Assembly: GCA_025890175.1 (NCBI GenBank)
Contig: JANPYM010000019.1
Span: 1 to 64,000, forward strand
DNA from: Ciborinia camelliae
Taxonomy: Eukaryota; Ascomycota; Leotiomycetes; Helotiales; Sclerotiniaceae
Length of the DNA stretch: 64,000 nt
Reading direction: 5' to 3'
In this document: positions 14,165 to 25,480 of the stretch, in pieces
Layout of the letters: each line of letters opens with the position of its first letter
Position numbering within the stretch: the stretch's first letter is position 1
Program-made: the position numbers and the translations under genes
Notes under the pieces: generated by a model
Told to the model about the DNA's origin: nothing
The model's input: the letters and a program-made list of their open reading frames with translations, nothing else
Databases searched by the model: none

Positions 14165-14324
14165 TGTTACGAACTAGAGTTGTGTAACGTTGGTATATAT
14201 ATAGTAGTAAGCTTTCAGGAATCAATCCCTGATACTATGCCTTTTGGGGTAGTTTTGGGTGCGTGGCGCAGTGGTAAAGCTTACAGCTATTGTGTATAAC
14301 CATGTACTTAATATTCAATAAAGA

Positions 14325-15860
14325 AAAACTCAGCTAAACAATTTTTTTGGATTAATTATACAAAAAAAATTCAGTTAAGGATTTAGCTAAAAAAATTTTG
14401 GATTAGTTATTTAAAAAAATTCAGTTAAGTATGGATAATAAATTTAGTTAAGGATTTAGTTAAAAAAGTATGGATAATAAATTTAATTAAAAATTTAGCT
14501 AAAAGATTTTTGGATTAATTATTTAAAAAAAATTAGTTAAGGATTCAGTTAAGAATTTAACTAAAGAATTTCTGAATTAATTATTTAAAAAAATTTAATT
14601 AAATATGGATAATAAATTCAGTTAAAGATTTAGTTAAAAATTTAGCTAAGGAATTTTTGGATTAATTATTCAAAAAAATTCAATTGAGGATTCAGCTAAA
14701 AATTTAATTAAAGAATTTTTGGATTAGTTATTCAAAAAAATTTAATTAAGTATGGATGATAAATTTAATTAAGGATTTAGTTAAGAAAGTATAAATAATA
14801 AATTCAATTAAAGATTTAATTAAAAATCTTTTGGATTAGTTATTTAAAAAAATTTAGTTAAAGATTTAACTAAAAATTCAATTAAAGAATTTTTGGATTA
14901 ATTATTTAAAAAAATTTAATTAAGTATAAATAATAAATTTAATTAAGGATTTAATTAAAAAAGTATGGATGATACATTTAGCTAAAAATTTAATTAAAGA
15001 ATTTCTGGATTAATTATTCAAAAAAATTTAGTTAAAAATTTAATTAAGAATTTAGTTAAAAATTTTTTAAATTAGTTATCCATGTCATGCACGTCACTTA
15101 GGGCATGTGGAATAGCTTTAGGATCTGTAATCTGATAAAAGAACTATGCTGAAGAGGAAAGGATCCTCTTGGAAAGAATACTATCTAATATAGACGTTGA
15201 TCACGTGACCACCATGGTGGTCACATGATCGATCACGTGACTGTCATACTAGGCAGGGGCCTTGGCGTGACAATCCAAAAAAATTTTAGTTAAATATGAA
15301 TAATAAATTTAGTTAAGAATTTAATTAAAAAAATATGGATAATAAATTCAGTTAAGAATTTAATTAAAAAATTTTTGGATTAATTATTTAAAAAAATTTA
15401 ATTAAAGATTTAATTAAAGATTTAGTTAAAAAATTTTTGGATTAATTATTTAAAAAAATTTAATTAAGAATTTAATTAAAAATTTAATTAAAAAACTTTT
15501 GGATTAATTATTTAAAAAAATTTAATTAAGGATTTAATTAAAAATTTAGTTAAAGAATTTCTAAATTAATTATTCAAAAAAATTTAATTAAAAATTTAAT
15601 TAAAAATTTAATTAAAGAATTTTTAAATTAATTATCCAAAAAAATTTAATTAAAGATTTAATTAAGGATTTAGTTAAAAAATTTCTAAATTAATTATTTA
15701 AAAGAATTTAGTTAAAGATTTAATTAAAAATTTAATTAAAAATTTAATTAAAAAATATCTGAATTAATTATTTAAAAAAATTTAGTTAAAAATTTAGTTA
15801 AAAATTTAGCTAAGTATAGATAATAAATTTAATTAAGAATTCAGTTAAGAAAATTTAGTT
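14325..15860. repeat. TTAGTTAAAAA/TTGGATTA satellite
   Basis: About 1.3 kb of degenerate units built from GGATTTAGTTAAAAATTTAG and TTTTTGGATTAATTATTTAA motifs, with units roughly 45-100 bp long. It is interrupted by a family-B solo LTR at 15083-15272 whose target duplication ATCCA comes from the satellite itself. Right of the LTR the units are more homogeneous than on the left. No coding content is seen. Confidence 0.8.
15083..15272 (-). mobile_element. Solo LTR, family B, copy 1
   Basis: 190 bp. On the minus strand it begins TGTCACGCCAAGGCCCCTGC and ends GTGCATGACA, with inverted TGTCA/TGACA ends, and is flanked by a perfect ATCCA duplication (15078-15082, 15273-15277). It contains a dense set of CACGTG/GATCACGTG palindromes. 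The same LTR is present on the plus strand at 36350-36537. Confidence 0.95.
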
Positions 15861-16127
15861 AAAAAATGATTCAATTAATATATATAATTCATTTTAATTT
15901 TTATTAATTGTATTTATAAACAATTATTATTATTATTTTAAAATATAATATATTTTTATTTTATATATTTTTTAATTATATTTAATATTATATATTAGAT
16001 TTTAATCAATTATTTTTATATTTATTATTATATAAATTTTATTAAACATTATTTTTTGTATTATTATTATTATTATTATAATAATATAAAAAAGGTTAAT
16101 TATATAATTTATATATCAATTTTTTTT

Positions 16128-16285
16128 TTTTTATGATATAACCCAAACATTTATTGATATAATAAAGTATAGATTATAAATTTAATTAGAAATTCAATTA
16201 AAAAATTTGTTTATGATATGATCTAAGCGTTTATTGATATGGTAAAGTATAGATTATAAATTTAGCTAAAGATTTAGTTAAGGAA
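16128..16285. repeat. Direct repeat at the A+T/mosaic boundary
   Basis: Two copies of an about 75-bp sequence (from TTATGATATAACCC to about AATTAAAAAATT, and TTATGATATGATCT to about AGTTAAGG) stand in tandem right at the left edge of the first gene-fragment block. After AAGGAATTC at about 16288 the sequence changes to base-balanced coding-like DNA. Confidence 0.6.
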
Positions 16286-16661
16286 TTCATCCTAAGCACG
16301 ATTTGATCATTGTATTCGGAGGAGTGGAAGGCAGTCAGAGCTTATGAAAAGAAGCCGGAGTTTCGTATCATGACGCCTGTGGAGATGCGTGTCGGGTACG
16401 AGTACTAAGTACAGGTAAGGTATGATCCATCTACCTTTACATCCGTATCATCGGCACCCCAAAGTTCTAAGAACATGCTCTCCAATAATGTTGTGGTATG
16501 CGAAATGTAGAATGTTTGCCATGCTTATATGAATTACATTCAGCGTCGGATGATCCCTTGGATGCGATGATCGCTCGGAGGGTACTCTCTCATCTTTGTG
16601 GTTCATTCTCTTGAAGCTATTGCCATTTTGCTGCATGTGTGTAAAGAAATGATTTCCATTA

Positions 16662-16781
16662 TTATTTTGCTATACTTTTACGGTATAGACGAACAAATAT
16701 CACGGTGTTACCAATATCTTCTGCGGCCGCCTCTGCTAATGGTACTCGGCGTGCCAACCTAACAATATTTGCCAATCTTTG
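16662..16781 (-). pseudogene. Coding-like fragment, unknown
   Basis: An open minus-strand segment reading NIVRLARRVPLAEAAAEDIG followed by NTVIFVRLYRK and tandem stops. Composition looks coding, but I do not recognise the family. It abuts a different minus-strand fragment on its right. Confidence 0.35.
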
Positions 16782-16801
16782 ATGGTCCTCCATATTGGCA
16801 T

Positions 16802-16963
16802 AGGCAAGAAGAGGATAAGGCGGGCACGGAAGGACTTGAGGCGGTCGACGTTGGCTTGCAAAATGTTGTCATGGAATCTGGCAGAGGACGTTTCAACTAT
16901 CTCTAGATTTTCAGGCAGGGCATCATGGATCTTTTTCCAACTCGGTCTCGAGCGTTCAGATCT
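16802..16963 (-). pseudogene. Coding-like fragment, possibly ribosomal protein L13
   Basis: Open on the minus strand for about 54 codons. The end, ANVDRLKSFRARLILFLP, resembles the L13e C-terminal pattern 'NV.RL...ARLILFP'. The upstream part (IHDALPENLEIVETSS) does not fit L13, so either two pieces are joined in frame or the assignment is wrong. Confidence 0.3.
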
Positions 16964-17227
16964 GGTTATACCATCTAATATCGAGCTCTAAATTCCTGTT
17001 CCGTAACACCAGCGGGATCCAGAATCTCGGGATATAAATTTGAAAAGGTAGGGTACTTGATTGTGAAATGGCAGAAGTAGAAGGTGGCTATGCAGGTGAA
17101 TTAATTTTGTTCTGCGCTATCGACTTGGGAATCTATAGATGAAAGTATCTGTACCCAATCCATTTCCGAACTCGAGCAATGATTTATTTTTCATCCTCCC
17201 AAGTCTCATTTCCACGGTCTCGTCATT

Positions 17228-17425
17228 GTGGTCCAAATATTAGCAACATGGAGCTACATATCCGCATCGGTGTATGGGTATGCGCCGCTCCCTTTTTTCG
17301 TTTTGATTCCTCCAGTTATTTTTCTCCCTGCTGCATCTATCTGTATATGTTGTACGCAAATTGTTTATAGGTATGGCGTACCGAATAAAAATTTACAGCC
17401 AGGAGCACTAAGCAACCTGATCTGA
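17228..17425 (+). pseudogene. Hydrophobic membrane-protein-like fragment
   Basis: An open plus-strand frame rich in Ile/Pro/Phe (SYISASVYGYAPLPFF and following) that could form one or two membrane spans. No family is recognised. Confidence 0.3.
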
Positions 17426-17620
17426 CTAGTGTGAAAGAAAGAGAATGAAACCCCTGCTATGATAGCAAAGTTGCAACATCAATCTGCAAAGCCCTCCCTT
17501 GTTACCGTCCGGCCGTACGGCTGTACTGCCTCACGCATATAAAGGGCTTAGTCTAGTAATTACATAATACCCTCGGGCGTTATGTAATATTTGGATGGTC
17601 TGCCTAGAGGGTCTAGTAGG

Positions 17621-17695
17621 TGATGACATTTCCTCGAGAGAAAATAGAACACCTCCTATAGGACTACCGAATGCTACAGCAACACCAATCAAGAT
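17621..17695 (-). pseudogene. CLC chloride channel fragment
   Basis: The minus strand encodes GVAVAFGSPIGGVLFSLEEMS. This is the conserved CLC segment after the selectivity-filter helix, where fungal CLC/Gef1-type channels and exchangers have 'GvavAFGsPiGGvLFsLEE'. Only about 25 of the roughly 800 residues are present. The frame runs on into unrelated sequence on both sides. CLC proteins move chloride across Golgi and vacuolar membranes; this piece cannot function. Confidence 0.85.
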
Positions 17696-17847
17696 TATTA
17701 TGGTACGTCTGGCGTGACGCAACCGGCGAATACAATACCACATATCCGCTCTGATCGCGCCGCTATATACGTATGATACGTACGTTCTATTTATATATCC
17801 TTAACGCCTCGCAAGTGCATCGAACTATTCCATAATTTCGTGATGAC

Positions 17848-17939
17848 GTTCATGAAGTCATTAAAGAAAACCTTCAAAGCCATTATGCTGAAGGTGGCCT
17901 TACTCGCGATGAAGTTGTGGATGCTGTTCAAGAGGTATT
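17848..17939 (+). pseudogene. Exon-like fragment with splice donor, unknown
   Basis: The frame reads HEVIKENLQSHYAEGGLTR then DEVVDAVQE, and stops at a GTATTG that could be a splice donor. The amphipathic, charged composition looks coding. No family is assigned. Confidence 0.35.
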
Positions 17940-18280
17940 GACTATATCAAAATCCAGCCATACAAGTCTAAATTCTCTATGTTTTCAAGACTTTTATTAC
18001 TATTTGTCACCAGGATCAGATGAGATAGCTTCAGATTTACATGCTCCTCAGACTTCTCTCAATGTTTCCAAGCAACATCCATTCCAGAAAACACAAGGAC
18101 AGCAAAATAGGAATTCGGGAAGGCCACAACCGTTGTCTTTACAGCCCACCAGAAATCAGAATACGCAGGAGAACATACCCCCACGATCTACAACCTCACC
18201 TACGAAACGAAATCTCTCCAAATCGGCGGCTATCAACCCCTACTCTCTCGGTCGTACAAATCCTTCCTATTACTCTAATC

Positions 18281-18365
18281 GCCATCCCTGGAGCCGAAGT
18301 CGGAGCTGTTGCCTTATCCAAATGGGGCAAATATAAACACCTTCATATTATCGTGTTTGCTCTGG
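18281..18365 (+). pseudogene. MFS efflux-pump fragment
   Basis: Reads IPGAEVGAVALSKWGKYKHL followed by HIIVFAL. The 'SK.GKYK.LH..GFAL' pattern is the loop and following helix of fungal DHA-type toxin and drug efflux pumps of the major facilitator superfamily. Just upstream another frame reads as a Ser/Pro-rich low-complexity protein. About 28 of roughly 550 residues are present. Confidence 0.6.
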
Positions 18366-20028
18366 TTCGTACCCGTCCATCTTCCCGCAAGGTGCCTACC
18401 GGCAGGCACCAGGTGGTGGGAGACGAGACCTTGCGGTTGGATTTTTATTATGTGGTAAGGAGGTTGAAACTTGAAATAGCTGGAGATGGTATTGATTAAT
18501 TGATTGATTGATTGGTGATAGCTACCTAGGTATCTAGCTGGTGTCACGGTATCAGGGTACTTGCTATAGTAAATATTTTATATATACTACTGGTCGAGGA
18601 AGCAATCTTAACTTGTCGCCAGTCGTCTTCATGATAAGCTGGAGGTCCGATAACTAGAAGACGTTAATATTGGAAATGGATAATCTGCAAAGGCAAGCAA
18701 AATTATTGATGGTTTGATCAAATTTCTGTGCGATGCTATTTCCTCCTCTCTATGTTACCGTGCTTCTTGTCGGGATATTTCTTGATGTTTTAGTCCAGGG
18801 CCTTTCATCTACTGACGAATATAGAGATGCAGATCTGCAGCAAATAGAGGACAACAATGGCGACACGTCAGAGATCGAACCTGCACCAAAGCCATTCCTT
18901 CAATGTGACGTGATCCTTCCGGATAGCAGTCAAAGTCATATGCGGCAAAAAACTTACAAAAGTAGGAATCGGTGTGTGCACAGGGCTTTTGGAAATCAAT
19001 CCAGATTCGGCTTCTAATTGAATTTTATAACCATCTTCTATCAAATTCATGAAGACAAGCTTTGAGCCATATCAAGAGCAGGGATGTATCAAGAAGAAGA
19101 AACATACATGTTTGTTTGAGCTTCGCCATGGTTCAATTATTTGATACTAACACCTCACGTTCAAGAAATGCGCCAGAAGCACCAATGAGACGGGATTGCA
19201 GCATTTGGATGTCGTGGCATGAGATGAGGGGTTACTCTTTAGGCGAATGAGTCACCCTATTCGTAAGATGCTTTCTGATTTTAGTTGTACTTCCAATTCA
19301 GCTTGGGTGAATGAACTGGCAGATAATAGTCCCCGAGTTTGGACAATATCTGATTGCTCAAGGAAGTACCGGCGATTGCGGCTCTAACTTGTTTGATGGC
19401 GTCGACAAGCACGTCAGGGTCGGCAGTCACTGTGCAGTGTGAAAGAAACATCCATCTCAGGTTGAAACATGTTAGGTTTAGGGTTAACTTATACAAGCTA
19501 TCTATGACGTGACTCCAACATAGACTCGTCCTTCCTTTCCGAGAACGACTTCACTATGCTGTACAATCTCTTTAGTAGCTCTTGGGCACAGGAAAGATTT
19601 GCAAAATTGAATTTATTTGCATTATTGTGTTATGTGTCGAAGTGCTTCTTGAGATGCTCCTCCGCATCTAATTTGTATTTGCAATTGGCATGGGAGGATT
19701 GCAAAGTTCGGTAAAAATATTGATCGTATTGTGATCCATCGCTTCGGTTCCTCTCATCTATGTATTTCATACAAGAATTTCTCTGTCTATTTATTTTTGC
19801 CTCTCTGCGTCCAAGTACTAGCCCGAGTCAAACTTCTTACCACCCCCTGCTACTGCCACTATTACTACTGCTACTGCTACTGCCACTAAGAGAAAACTCT
19901 TCCTTTCCTTGTACACATTTACAACCATTTTTGCTGTACTGTACCTAGGTACATGACCGTGACCGTGACCGAGACCTCCGTAACTAAATATATGCTAGTA
20001 GGTGCGGCAGGACACGCCTGCCTATCTC

Positions 20029-20166
20029 ATGAGCCAAGAACAGCAAATTGTTGTGTGCTACGCGCCCAGTAAATGTGTTCTGTGCCTTTGGTGCAGTTAT
20101 TCCAGTGCCCACTTCCTTGAAAGCTCTGTAGAAGCTATCCTTATGCAATTTGGGTTCAGCCTCAGA
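20029..20166 (-). pseudogene. Coding-like fragment, unknown
   Basis: Open for 46 codons on the minus strand: KLHKDSFYRAFKEVGTGI then TAPKAQNTFTGRVAHN. Composition is convincingly coding and there is no stop. No family is recognised. Confidence 0.4.
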
Positions 20167-20387
20167 GTTTGCCTGAGTTTGAGTTTACGAATAGACTAAT
20201 CGTACAGTACCTACCTAAGAAAAGCCAGCTTCATTAGGTATCGCCCTCCAAAAGTTAATCCAGCCATCTCAGGACAAAGTCAAGGACGTAAAATTTGATA
20301 CCACCAGTCGATCAAGTGCATAGAAGCAGAAGAAGCAGAAAACCAAATTAATATTTTCCGTGGTGAATACCTCCCCTCACTGGACAA

Positions 20388-20487
20388 ATGTCTGACATTA
20401 TCAGAGACATTCATGGCTTCGATGGACCTATCAAAGTTTCGTTTGGGAATCATACCTATCCAATCACTCACGACTTCCTGCGTGCGC
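20388..20487 (+). pseudogene. GMC alcohol oxidase fragment
   Basis: Encodes [18 protein letters not shown] followed by [12 protein letters not shown]. '[13 protein letters not shown]...DFL' is a signature of fungal GMC-family alcohol (methanol) oxidases, FAD enzymes of the peroxisome. After about 33 codons the frame passes into unrelated sequence. The piece lacks the FAD-binding N-terminus and the catalytic His/Asn. Confidence 0.8.
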
Positions 20488-20910
20488 ACGTTTGTTTGAC
20501 GAATCTTGTCCAAAAGCTTGGTTTTACCAGTATCGACGTGTCCAAGAATACAACAAATGGGAGATCGCAGGTTATCCTTCGATCTGGCTGCTAATGCGGC
20601 TTCGTGTTAGATGTCGAGTAGGTTTATTCCCGTCTTTTATCATCTCACTTGCTCAGTTTCTGATCTCTGAATTTTATAGGACTGTGGTCAAATAGTTGCA
20701 TCGATGTCAGAGCTGCGAGGACCTAGACCTCGAGTACAGTATCAAGTACAGTATCATGAATTCCAATGTTATCATGCAAATTCAATGAGTGAGTTTGAAG
20801 GGAGATAATTGCCCTGAGGAGGAATTGGGTGTCGACATGGGGCCGATCAAAAATTCAGGTAGTCCCAACACTTTATGGAGTAGTGGCCATGCAGGGAGTA
20901 ACTTTAAATA

Positions 20911-20994
20911 GGTGCGAGGTGCGAGGTGCGAGGTGCGAGGTGCGAGGTGCGAGGTGGGAGGTGAGAGGTGCGAGGTGAGAGGTGCGAGGTAGAA
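20911..20994 (+). repeat. 7-bp tandem array (GGTGCGA)
   Basis: About 12 copies of GGTGCGA with GGTGAGA variants towards the right end. A short minisatellite between unrelated fragments. Confidence 0.9.
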
Positions 20995-21756
20995 GCCTCA
21001 GATCTCCTATGTTCTATCTCCTTACTCCTCACTCCAGCTAGCTCGTTTATCTTCAAATTCAAGCTTCATGCTTCGTCACATGGAAATGTTTGATCCGATA
21101 TCAGTATATTTTATGAGCTGTTGATTTCTCAAAGCAATTGGAACTATCAGATATTCTTTCCTCCTAAAGTAAGTTTGAAACACATGAGTGATCCTGAAAC
21201 CACATTGTAGGCAAGACTTCAGATAGCTGACCAAAAAATAGATTCCTTATTTCAGTTTGACTGGTCAAGGGTTTTGTTGGTCTTGATCGGCTTGTCCACA
21301 GACAGCGGGCTCAGAGAAAGGCGATTTGCGATACGTTGCAATGCAGGAAGAGGACCAAAGTGAGAAGCAACACGTGGTTTTCAATGGGCCTATTTTCATA
21401 CACATCTCTGGTCAGCATCCATATTGTTTTTGGTGCTCATCGAGAAAAGATGGGTTATACCTTCCGGCCACCAAGTTGCCTTCGTAATAGGTTGTGGCGT
21501 TGGGTAACTTCTGAGTGATATTCGCTAGGCTTAAGAACGTAACGCCTTAGACCGACCGCTACCTTACCTATAGGCTAGGTATGTTGTACTTAGGTACCTA
21601 TCTAGGCTTGCCCAGTAAATTGTAACCCTTCGTAAGTATTTGAGGCATGTTTTGACTCCCCATCTAAACCCTTGTTCCCATCATCTATCTTAAGTTCGGC
21701 AGATGCTGCTGCTGTTACTGTATGTATCTCTCTCTTTGCATGAATAGACATAGTTT

Positions 21757-21898
21757 CCGCAGAATCAACAAATCCAAATAATGCAGCAGCAGCAAGTCCT
21801 TTCAGTGCACCGAAACCAGCTGGTGGACAAACACCAATGTTTGGAGGGGCAGGAGCATCGAATGCTGGAGCTCCAAGTAATTTTCTACAAAAGGCCAC
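21757..21898 (+). pseudogene. FG-nucleoporin fragment
   Basis: Reads STNPNNAAAASPFSAPKP followed by AGGQTPMFGGAGASNAGA. The Ala/Ser/Pro/Gly-rich text with spaced F-G/PF units is typical of NSP1/NUP98-type nucleoporins that line the nuclear pore. Assignment to one nucleoporin is not possible from about 45 residues. Confidence 0.6.
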
Positions 21899-22175
21899 TT
21901 GTACAGCCTGGTATCATAGGAACAAATCAACCTACACCGTACAATGCATATGCTTCCCACATCGCCTCAATCCCTCCAAGATGATTGTGGATCCACAATC
22001 CTTCCACGAGGCTACTACAGAGTGTCACTTCACACACTCCCAACCTTTATATGCTCGTGATCTAGCAATCCAACTGTCCAGCAAAAAGTGCTAAATAAAT
22101 ATGGATTTAGTAGATCAAACAGATCCAGGAACTGTAGTATGTACTATAGGGAATCCTAAGCTTGTCTAGACTCAC

Positions 22176-22330
22176 CAATTTTATCAGTCAAGCTGAGGCG
22201 ATCCAATTGCGTTCCTAGCTTGGCCAATCTTTCTGTTTGCGATGTTTGGTGGAGGGCTTGTTGTTGGCTGAGTCGTCGGATGGGGAGATTGAAAGGACGG
22301 GTGAGGGCGATCGGGATGGTGTGGGCGAAA
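22176..22330 (-). pseudogene. Exon end with intact splice donor, unknown protein
   Basis: The minus strand reads RPFNLPIRRLSQQQALHQ then TSQTERLAKLGTQLDRLS and ends at G|GTGAGT, a consensus fungal 5' splice site. It shows that the captured DNA included an exon-intron boundary. The protein is not recognised. Confidence 0.5.
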
Positions 22331-22560
22331 GGGAGAGTGAGAGTCGTGCATTTGATTTTGAGCTTGATGGAGAACGATGTTTCAAACTCCGCCTTCTATA
22401 TGACCATGATAATGGTGGCATGTTTTAAGTATGATGGTGGTGATTAGAGCATGATGATATCCTTAGTTGACCCATATGGAAACATAAGATTTTCGTTTGG
22501 AGTTTGGGATCGAGAGGAGATGAGACATCCGTGCCGTTAAATTCAGTATATGACCAGCTA

Positions 22561-22665
22561 CTACTTGTTGGCAAACTTGGCCCAGTCACGAAAGTCGGTA
22601 CGAATAGTATCGCTGTCGCCTTGGGAAATGCTCAAATCGCATCCGTAAATGCACCATTCCATCAG
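22561..22665 (-). pseudogene. C-terminal exon fragment, unknown
   Basis: The minus strand reads MEWCIYGCDLSISQGDSD then TIRTDFRDWAKFANK, followed by tandem stops. It looks like the natural end of a protein. The family is not recognised. Confidence 0.4.
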
Positions 22666-23718
22666 AGATAGGTATGATGAGAAAACAAACGATATGTATT
22701 CACTTCCTTAATAGCCCGAAGTTCAAATAATAATGGAGCAATAAAATTGCAGCAGTACTCGAAACAAAAAAGGCAAATCGAAAATGCAATCCCTCAGCAC
22801 ATGAATCCATGTTCTCGCCATAGACCCAAACCAATCCAACGATCCAAACAAAGATACCGAAGCCAAGATGAAGATTTTATTGGCTCAGATACCAAGAATT
22901 CAGAGGTTTCCTTTGCGAGAGCGTTTATTGAATATCATAATTATTGAATATGACGATAACATCTAGGTAATTACTCTCAGATTCTTATATCACAACTACA
23001 TGGAAGTGGCACAACGGATTTCCCATGCAGCAAGCCTGTGTAATATATTTAAAGAGCATGTGACACAAGTACCTATTTTAGGGTCTAGATGACCTGGTTT
23101 CGGTGTGGGTGTACAAGAATCGTGGAGGAGAAATTGACGGAGCACAGAAGTTATCTCACATGCTCTCTTTGCATGTCTTGTAACACGTGCCACAGCAGCC
23201 GACGCCAAAATTAATTATTTTATCGGTCAGTTAATTTGACCCCTCATCGCGAATCATCACGAATCCATTATTCAGCGTTATACAGGAGTACCTAGTAGGT
23301 ACCTAATGTAGTAGTTTATTCGTTCCTACCCCAACCTGGAAACGGAAGATAAGCTGAAGATATCGACGTACGTTGAATTGTCTTGCCTCCTCCTTCATCG
23401 TATATCTTACCTGACGACACAAGAGTCTAGAGCCACTCAAGAAGACCAGGCCGGAGATACGGCACTCCATTATTTCTGTAGAATTCAATCACCCAACGGT
23501 CCGCGACGGCCGGATGAGGCCTTGGACCAATTGCTACCCCCACTGAGAACTCAGGAGAGACCCAGTGCGCCCGGTGCCGGAGAGCTGTGGCTTAGTGGAG
23601 GCCCCTTTTCTCATTCGGACCTTAAAATGGCGATACTGTAGGTTAGGTAAATTGCTTCTATCCTATGTACCCAAAAGTGTGTCCCTGACACCTAAAACGC
23701 CTGTGAAATGATTGGGTA

Positions 23719-23880
23719 TCACCATTTATCATCAAAAAATAGCCCTAACTGCTCCTGTACACCCAAATATTCCACAATCTTCTTTTCCACAAACGGTCTC
23801 AACTCACGTCGATATTCACTTGGAGAGAGCTCTGGGGGCAAACGGGCCATGGTACGATACACCAACATCAAACTCTGAAG
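23719..23880 (-). pseudogene. PWI-domain splicing factor fragment (RBM25-like)
   Basis: The minus strand encodes MARLPPELSPSEYRRELR then PFVEKKIVEYLGVQEQ. 'EKKIVEYLG.QE..LV' is the start of the PWI fold, a four-helix RNA-binding module of RBM25/Snu71-type spliceosome-associated proteins. The frame then runs into a foreign stretch and a stop. PWI helices 3 and 4 are missing. Confidence 0.65.
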
Positions 23881-24085
23881 TCAGAAAATACAGCAGTACT
23901 AAATAAGAAACTATCTTCGATCATTTGAAAATATTTTGAGGATGCTGATTTTATCCAACATACAAGTTGTCTTGACGAAAGCGTGGCGTGACGTGACGTG
24001 ACTTTGGTGTCATACTGTATCATTGTTTGCTATAAATAAGATAGTGTCTGTTTACACTACACGTATCTGATTTCCAAGGGCCGCG

Positions 24086-24256
24086 ATGCCAGGACGTCAA
24101 CAGACACCTCGGAGAAAATCTCTGCAGAGATTAGAGGCATCGCCAATGGCTTCACAGCAATTTGAGAAGTCAGCTCTTCAAACATGGCCGCGATCAGCTG
24201 CGATTCAAAATACCCATCCATCTACGCCGAATACTCCCTTTACTCTTTTGTTGTAA
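24086..24256 (+). CDS. Short ORF of 56 codons, unknown
   Basis: An ATG-started frame (MPGRQQTPRRKSLQRLEASP at its start) ending in TAA. A TATAAATA lies about 50 bp upstream. The N-terminus is basic and Ser/Pro-rich, like a nuclear-protein leader. Directly downstream is an inverted piece of the family-C LTR. It may be a captured first exon rather than a working gene. Confidence 0.3.
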   Translation: MPGRQQTPRRKSLQRLEASPMASQQFEKSALQTWPRSAAIQNTHPSTPNTPFTLLL

Positions 24257-24261
24257 TGCAG

Positions 24262-24352
24262 CCCTAGTGCCGTACTAGAATGCACTAGGCATTCTAGTAG
24301 GTTCGCGACGCCAGTCGAACCATCACGTGCTAGTCACGTGCAGGTCACAATA
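24262..24352 (-). mobile_element. Family-C LTR fragment
   Basis: The reverse complement of about 90 bp here matches the 5' portion of the solo LTR at 37629-37852 (GTGACCTGCACGTGA, ATGGTTCGACT, GCGAACCTACTAGAA, CCTAGTGC, CTAGTACG) with scattered substitutions. It lacks the LTR 3' half and a recognisable target duplication, so it was probably captured as a fragment or truncated later. Confidence 0.75.
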
Positions 24353-24721
24353 TTCGAAGAACGAAACTTCGCGATTTGAATTGGGGGGAGTATTCGAAGT
24401 AGAGAGGCTAGCATGAAGGTCAATGACGGAAGTCAGGTCCCTACTCATTTGGCGCCATCGATTCTTTTACAATAATTGCTTTGCCCTGGCTTCCGCTTTT
24501 TCAAGTCATTGCGAGGCTTTTGGTGTAAACAAAAACACTTCAAGGTCTTGCGTCGGATTCCTCGAGTATGAATGTGAATGTGAATGTGAATGCCGGGACT
24601 GGGTGCTGACGCGACTGCGGCTATACTCTCATTCCTTGACTCCAGTGCTTGTGAAATTGGGCGTAATAAGTCTTCGTTTTATCATCTTGTGTCCGAGTTA
24701 GCCAGGTCCAACGACTTTTGT

Positions 24722-24820
24722 ATCAAAGAAATACCTAAGCCTGATCAGGACTATGTTAAAATTGCATTCCAATGGATTGCGTGTACCGTGCGACCAATCT
24801 CTGTGTTAGAACTCTCCGAA
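24722..24820 (+). pseudogene. NACHT/STAND NTPase fragment
   Basis: Reads YVKIAFQWIACTVRPISVLE followed by LSE. This is the 'A...l.Wi.ca.RPLsv.ELseA' motif just after the NACHT domain in fungal STAND proteins, which mediate heterokaryon incompatibility and related signalling. The upstream part of the same frame (LGADATAAILSFLDSSACE) seems to be a different piece joined in frame. Confidence 0.65.
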
Positions 24821-24977
24821 GGGGGATCTTACTTCGATGTTCTCCTGAGTGTGGCGCGTCTGCTTCTGTGGAATCCTCAGATTAAAGAACTTGTTGTCTT
24901 TAAATCATGAAGAGAACTGGGATCGTGGCGCTCCATACAAACGAGAAGTGAAATTTGGTAATTCACCACCACAAAGC

Positions 24978-25068
24978 CCCATCGTTACGGTAAAAGGTTG
25001 CATGGAACTCTTGCAACTTGGTACCCATTCTCGACACTGCAGTGGCAACAGCATCATGTCTAGGAACA
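24978..25068 (-). pseudogene. Coding-like fragment, unknown
   Basis: The minus strand is open and reads HDAVATAVSRMGTKLQEF then HATFYRND. Not recognised. Flanked by other unrelated open segments. Confidence 0.3.
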
Positions 25069-25480
25069 TGTTGATTGTCGATTGATGTATGAGTTGATAT
25101 CAATCTATCATTGAGTTGTGTTTAGACGTGCTAACTTATCTCGTTAGATCGACTCAAGTCCTCCACTTCAGCGCACTTGGTATTACGTCCCGTGGGGCAA
25201 TCCTATCCGGAAGACCCTGTGGAGGAGCTCCTCCCGGCTGCTGGGCAGCTGACATCTTGCTTGCTAGCTGTCCCCCCGGATACATGTTAGTATATGGTCT
25301 TCCGTACATCTTGAGTGTATATATATATTGTGATTAATAAAGCATACATGCATGATAATTTTGTCAGCCCTGCTTAAAGCCAAGAGGCGGTGCACGGTGT
25401 GAATGAACTTATGGAGTACGGAGGAGGAGGAGGAGGAGGAGTAGGAGGGGTTATCATGTTCTACTTGCGCCACCCGAAAC

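Larger units (their letters stand above)
9574..16289. other. A+T-rich compartment with satellites and solo LTRs
   Basis: No coding sequence is visible in this stretch. It holds three families of tandem repeats, two family-A solo LTRs and one family-B solo LTR (listed separately). The rest (for example 10916-11767 and 13321-13580) is degenerate A+T sequence in which I see nothing. The compartment ends abruptly at about 16285, where base composition jumps to balanced within a few bases. Confidence 0.8.

Noticed and set aside
14004..14225. Open frame of repeated Leu-Phe-Tyr
   Set aside because: It is the translation of a 9-bp tandem array.
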